Shown: piece by piece, positions 60,356 to 64,000 of the stretch
How the letters are laid out: each line of letters starts with the position of its first letter
How positions within the stretch are numbered: the stretch's first letter is position 1
Assembly (NCBI RefSeq): GCF_001426245.1
Contig: NZ_LMCM01000008.1
Location: 62,001 to 126,000, forward strand
Reading direction: 5' to 3'
Source of the DNA: Phycicoccus sp. Root101
Lineage (GTDB): Bacteria; Actinomycetota; Actinomycetes; Actinomycetales; Dermatophilaceae
DNA: 64,000 bases
Made by a program: the position numbers and the translations under genes
The notes under the pieces: model-generated
The model's input: the letters and a program-made list of their open reading frames with translations, nothing else
The model's database searches: none
What the model was told of the DNA's origin: nothing

Positions 60356-62002
60356 CTAGTGGCGACCGGGTCGGTCGTCGTCGCGCCCGTCGCGCCCGTC
60401 GTGCCGTCCACCGACGGCCACGGCCTGCGCGAGGTCGGAGACCTTGGCGTCACGCGGCGACAGCGGTGCCAGGCCCCACGCGTGCTCGATCGTGGCGAGG
60501 ATCGACGTGGTGTCGTAGCTCGCGTGGCTGACGCCCGAGTGCTTCATGCCGGCCGACAGCACCAGGGCGGGGACACGGGTGCCGGGGCCCCACGCGTCGG
60601 CCTTCGGCGGCGCGACGTGGTCGTAGGACCCGCCGAACTCGTCGTAGGTCACGACCACGAGGGTCTTGTCGGCCTGCGGTCCGCTGGTGATGGTCTTCAG
60701 CAGGTCGACGAGGTGGTCGCTCCCCGTGTGCTCGCTGGCGTACCCGGGGTGCTCGTTCTCGGAGCCGTAGGGCTTGACGAAGCTGACCTGGGGGAGCGTG
60801 CCGTTCTTCGCGGCGGCCAGGAACTTGTCCTCGTCCTGCAGGTGGGAACGTCCCGGGGCGCCGGCCGCATAGTTCGCGAAGTAGTTGAACGGCTGGTGGT
60901 GGTACTGGAAGTTGGCACCCGGGTGCCCGGCGACGGCGTCGTCCCAGCCCCCGGCATACCAGTTCCAGCTCACGCCCTTGGCGCTGAGGCGGTCGCCGAT
61001 GTTGGGGTACTTCGCGTCGTCGATGAGCGGGATCTTGGCGCCGCTGCCCGAGGGTGTCGAGGACGGCTGCACCGTGTTGACGGCGTAGTCGCCACAGGCG
61101 GCGACGGGGTCATCGCCCCCGGCGGCGCACTTCTGGGTGAGCTGACCGTCGACCACTGCGCTCGTCGGCGTGTACAGCGGGTACGTGTTCACCATCCCGT
61201 TGCGGTCCAGCACCGAGCTCTTCGCACCGAGAGCCCCGCCGGAGGTGTCCAGCGGTGCTCGGGCGGAGATGAGGAACTGGTGGTTGAGGAACGAGCCACC
61301 GAAGGCGCCCTGGAAGAAGTGGTCGGCGAGGACGTAGTTGGGGGCGTCGTGCGAGTGGAGGTACTGGTAGATCGGCAGGGCCTTGGTGTCGTACCGCCCC
61401 ATCGTCAGGCCGACCGCGTCCGACCCGGTGACGTAGCGGTCCTGCTTGCCACCGTCGAGCTGGTACTGCTCCTGGTAGAAGCGGTGCACCTGGTCGCGGG
61501 TGCAGCCACCGGGCAGCCCGCTGCCCTTCGCGACACCGTTGGGGGCGAAGACGCCCTCGGGCGCGCAGGTGGTGTCGGACGGCTTGATGTAGTCGTCGAT
61601 GGTGAAGGCCTTGTTGGCGAAGTTGCTCGCCGCGACGCCGTGACCGGCGTCCTGGCAGGTGTTCGGCTGCGGGGGCGTGGTCAGGTTGACGTCGTCCTGC
61701 AACAGGCATCCGTATGCCGTGCCGTCCTGGGCGACCTGCTTCACCGCGGGCGCGGTGGCACCGTCCACGCGGTCGCCGCCGACGCGGCCCCACGAGCCGT
61801 AGAGGTTGTCGAACGAGTGGTTCTCCTCGTAGATGACGACGAGGTTGGTGTAGCCGCCGGGCAGGGCTCCGGGCCGGGCGTGGTGCCCCGAGTGGTCGGG
61901 GCCTGCTCCGGTCGGGCTCGAGGCGAGGGCGGTGCCGGGTACCGCGAGCGCAGCGGCGCCGAGCAGCGCTGCGCCGAGGACGGCGGTGGTGCGTCTGGTC
62001 AC
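60356..62002 (-). CDS. Secreted phospholipase C/acid phosphatase family phosphoesterase
   Basis: A 548-residue exported phosphoesterase. A signal peptide ends near residue 28 (ALA). Catalytic motifs of the phospholipase C/AcpA family are visible: VVIYEENHSFDNLYGSWG (about 55-72), ADHFFQGAFGGSFLNHQFL (about 222), GSENEHPG and VVTYDEFGGSYDHVAPP (about 440). It has a His/Asp-rich C-terminal tail. Such enzymes release phosphate from phospholipids or phosphomonoesters; a PhoP-box-like repeat upstream supports phosphate control. It starts with GTG. Confidence 0.9.
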   Translation of the reverse strand: MTRRTTAVLGAALLGAAALAVPGTALASSPTGAGPDHSGHHARPGALPGGYTNLVVIYEENHSFDNLYGSWGRVGGDRVDGATAPAVKQVAQDGTAYGCLLQDDVNLTTPPQPNTCQDAGHGVAASNFANKAFTIDDYIKPSDTTCAPEGVFAPNGVAKGSGLPGGCTRDQVHRFYQEQYQLDGGKQDRYVTGSDAVGLTMGRYDTKALPIYQYLHSHDAPNYVLADHFFQGAFGGSFLNHQFLISARAPLDTSGGALGAKSSVLDRNGMVNTYPLYTPTSAVVDGQLTQKCAAGGDDPVAACGDYAVNTVQPSSTPSGSGAKIPLIDDAKYPNIGDRLSAKGVSWNWYAGGWDDAVAGHPGANFQYHHQPFNYFANYAAGAPGRSHLQDEDKFLAAAKNGTLPQVSFVKPYGSENEHPGYASEHTGSDHLVDLLKTITSGPQADKTLVVVTYDEFGGSYDHVAPPKADAWGPGTRVPALVLSAGMKHSGVSHASYDTTSILATIEHAWGLAPLSPRDAKVSDLAQAVAVGGRHDGRDGRDDDRPGRH

Positions 62003-62095
62003 GTGGATCCTCCTGGGTGCGGGTGCGCGGTCGGCGCCCCAGGACCAACCTGCTCGAACCACCCCGAGCCACCCATGACGGATGTCACGGGTGGC

Positions 62096-62117
62096 GGTGA
62101 ACTCTGGGCGAAGGGGG
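62096..62117 (-). promoter_or_regulatory. Weak PhoP-box-like repeat upstream of the phospholipase C gene
   Basis: GGTGAACTCTG (62096-62106) is followed by GGCGAAGGGGG (62107-62117), which matches the 7-base GGTGAAC core at five positions. On the minus strand, the gene direction, the first reads GTTCACC. It is about 95 bases upstream of the start, the same distance as at pstS. Confidence 0.45.
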
Positions 62118-62177
62118 TGCGGCGATCCGCCGCTGCGCAGGACCGACTTCCAGCCCGTCGATCCACGGGAGCTGCGG

Positions 62178-64000
62178 TCAGCCGAGCGACACGCCCACCC
62201 GTGACAGGGGCAACCGCAGGCGCACCCGGGTACCGCCCTCGGCGCGGGGCCCGACCTCGAACGAGGCCCCGGCCACCTGGGCACGGTCGCGCATGCCCGA
62301 GAGGCCGAGGTGCCCCGGGCGGTCGCGGTCCTCGTCCTCCCCGATGCCGCGTCCGTCGTCGTCGACGGTGACGACGGCATCGCCGTCCGAGACGGCGAGC
62401 TCGACCACGACGGTGGTGGCCCCGGCGTGCTTGCGCGCGTTCACCAGCGCCTCCTTGACCACCCGGTGGATGGTGACCCGCTCCGCCTCGGGGACGGGTA
62501 GGTCGGACTCACCGGCCACCCGGACCTCGACGTCGGTGCCGGCGAAGATGAAGGCGGCGGCGTCCTGCACGGCCTCGGCCAGGCTCAGCCCGTCGGGCAG
62601 CGACTCGAGGTCGAACAGCAGGTTGCGCAGGCGTTCGGTGGCGGTCGAGACGATCTCCTGGAGGGTCTCGACGTCGTTCGTCAGGGACGGCGCCTCGGCA
62701 GCGAGGTGCCGCCGCAGCAGGCCCAGGCGCAGGGCCACCGCGGCAAGCGCCTGGACCGGGTCGTCGTGGACGTCGTCGGCGATGCGGGCGCGCTCGTCCT
62801 CCTGGGCCTGGACGAGCCGCTGGAGCAGGCGGGCCCGCTGCTCGGCCAGGTCGTGCAGCGCCCGCTCGTTGCGGCGGCGCTCGCTGACGTCCCGCTGGAT
62901 GGTCGCCACGACCACGCCGTCGGCATCGGTGTCGTCGTGGACGACGAAGGTCGAGACCTCCACGGGCACGTTCGGGCGGCCGTCGACGGGCACGACCTCG
63001 GCCTCACCGGTGAACTGTCGACGGCGCAGGAGCTCGGGCCAGCGCCGGTCGAAGGTGGTCGCCCCGACTCCCGGCACGACCTCGGAGACGTGCAGGCTCG
63101 TCACGTCGAAGTCGCCCGGGAGCCCGAGCATCCGTCGCCCGGCAGGGTTGAGGTACATCAGCTGACCCCCCGCCCCGGCCATGCCGATCAGCTCGCCCGA
63201 GGCGTCGACGAGGGACTTGAAGAGGTTGAGGTCCACGGCGGCGACACCGACGACGCGGTGGGCCTCGACCTGCACCGAGCGCACGGTGAGCACACCCCGT
63301 GTGACGGCGAGGACGCCGCCGACCGCGTAGCAGGCCAGTGCGGGTCCGACAGCCGGGATGAGCAGACCAGAGAGACTGAGCATGGCGATGACGATCGCGA
63401 CGAGGACGGCGGGCACGACCACCGCCGACGTGAGGTCGGCGGCAGGGAGGTCACCTCTGCGCCGGACCGGCTGGGGTTTCGCCCGGGACGTCCCCACGGA
63501 AGGCCCGACCGCGGTTGCCACCAGGATCGTGCCCACCAGCGAGAGCGAGGCCACCCAGGTCCCCGGCCGCCACGCCCCCTGGGCCAGCAGGACGAAGTAG
63601 CTCACGTCGACCGCGACCACGGCCAGGACTCCCCCGAGCAGTACCAGGTCGGACGGGGACACCCGGGAGCGGGTCGTCGTGAGGAAGGCGGCACCGGCCA
63701 TGAGGAGCGCGACGTCGAGGGCCGGGTAGACGATGTTCATGACGACCGCCGAGGTGGGCACCCCGTCGGCGGTGAGGGTCCGCAGGGGGCCGTCGAGTGC
63801 GTGCGCGGCGAGACCGAGGGCGACCAGCGCCGCACTGACGCCGTCCAGCACGATCAGCGACCCGCGCCGTCGCGACAGGTCGCTCAGCCTGAGCGCCAGG
63901 GCCGCGAACAGGGTGAGCGAGGAGGCGACCCAGGCGGCATCCGCCCAGGACGGGTAGGAGGGGGTGCGGCCCAGGCTGAGGGCCGTCAGCGAGACGTCGA
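62178..64000 (-). CDS. PAS-containing NarX-type histidine kinase (5' end beyond window)
   Basis: At least 607 residues are present; the frame is open to the right edge, so the N-terminus is missing. Several membrane helices occupy the first ~230 visible residues, followed by a PAS domain (about 260-375), a HisKA_3 dimerisation domain with phospho-acceptor His in RARIADDVHDDPVQALA and an ATPase domain (HRVVKEALVNARKHAG, DDDGRGIG, GHLGLSGMRDRA). This type pairs with NarL/LuxR response regulators; none is in the window, and it may lie beyond the edge. The signal is unknown. Confidence 0.9.
   Translation of the reverse strand, partial: DVSLTALSLGRTPSYPSWADAAWVASSLTLFAALALRLSDLSRRRGSLIVLDGVSAALVALGLAAHALDGPLRTLTADGVPTSAVVMNIVYPALDVALLMAGAAFLTTTRSRVSPSDLVLLGGVLAVVAVDVSYFVLLAQGAWRPGTWVASLSLVGTILVATAVGPSVGTSRAKPQPVRRRGDLPAADLTSAVVVPAVLVAIVIAMLSLSGLLIPAVGPALACYAVGGVLAVTRGVLTVRSVQVEAHRVVGVAAVDLNLFKSLVDASGELIGMAGAGGQLMYLNPAGRRMLGLPGDFDVTSLHVSEVVPGVGATTFDRRWPELLRRRQFTGEAEVVPVDGRPNVPVEVSTFVVHDDTDADGVVVATIQRDVSERRRNERALHDLAEQRARLLQRLVQAQEDERARIADDVHDDPVQALAAVALRLGLLRRHLAAEAPSLTNDVETLQEIVSTATERLRNLLFDLESLPDGLSLAEAVQDAAAFIFAGTDVEVRVAGESDLPVPEAERVTIHRVVKEALVNARKHAGATTVVVELAVSDGDAVVTVDDDGRGIGEDEDRDRPGHLGLSGMRDRAQVAGASFEVGPRAEGGTRVRLRLPLSRVGVSLG

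Overview
The window is high-GC DNA from an actinobacterium. Gene order and content point to an Intrasporangiaceae-like member of the Micrococcales. The signs are mycothiol genes (mshA, mshD), GlnR, CarD, an SenX3/RegX3-type phosphate two-component system, an HbhA-like protein, SigE-type sigma factors, many GTG starts, 4-base ATGA/GTGA gene overlaps and hairpin terminators without long U-tracts. Genus cannot be fixed from sequence reading alone.

Bases 1 to about 11,217 look like an integrated, partly decayed element lying against the 3' end of a tRNA-Lys gene (11218-11293, minus strand). A tyrosine recombinase and a small excisionase-like protein sit next to the tRNA. The cargo is mostly metal handling: a Tat-exported multicopper oxidase, a DUF305 lipoprotein, an ArsR/SmtB repressor divergent from a His-rich cation diffusion facilitator, and a MerR regulator divergent from a thioredoxin-like protein and a MerA-like flavoprotein. 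Between these are broken genes: an ArsR regulator with one nonsense codon, two shattered SRPBCC genes, a frameshifted DinB-like gene and an aldo/keto reductase tail. No second copy of the tRNA end was seen, so the far boundary is probably left of the window.

From 11.3 kb on the DNA reads as ordinary chromosome. 11-19 kb holds a secreted Ig-like protein, a lone receiver protein, an AurF-type diiron oxygenase with a divergent TetR regulator, small zinc-binding proteins, a candidate structured RNA, and a DUF47/PiT phosphate uptake pair. 19-25.5 kb holds a tightly overlapping operon (exported Ala/Pro protein, ApbE flavin transferase, two-haem membrane protein, NuoF-like flavoprotein, ferredoxin), a divergent His/Asp-rich exported protein and an OmpR-type two-component system. 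This is the best candidate for an undescribed electron-transfer module.

26-38 kb is a phosphate, polyphosphate and nitrogen block: pstSCAB, a MutT1-type Nudix/histidine-phosphatase fusion, ppk1, mshD, a secreted 5'-nucleotidase, glnR and a MoaD-like protein. 38-53 kb is housekeeping with strong mycobacterial synteny: nitrobindin-like protein, LMW phosphatase, LCP protein, Fur, YgfZ, BKACE enzyme, XRE plus HbhA-like pair, asparaginase, dtd, DUF2516, mshA, a YbjN-like protein, gpmA and an ECF sigma operon. 54-57 kb holds phoU divergent from senX3-regX3. 57-60 kb holds carD-ispD-ispF. The right edge has a secreted phospholipase C/acid phosphatase and a histidine kinase cut by the window end.

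Phosphate ties much of the region together. Direct repeats matching actinobacterial PhoP boxes (11-nt units with a GTTCACC/GGTGAAC core) lie upstream of pstS, between phoU and senX3, upstream of the DUF47-PiT pair and, more weakly, upstream of the phospholipase C gene. Together with ppk1 and two phosphate uptake systems, this would fit an organism that manages large phosphate or polyphosphate fluxes; that last point is inference.
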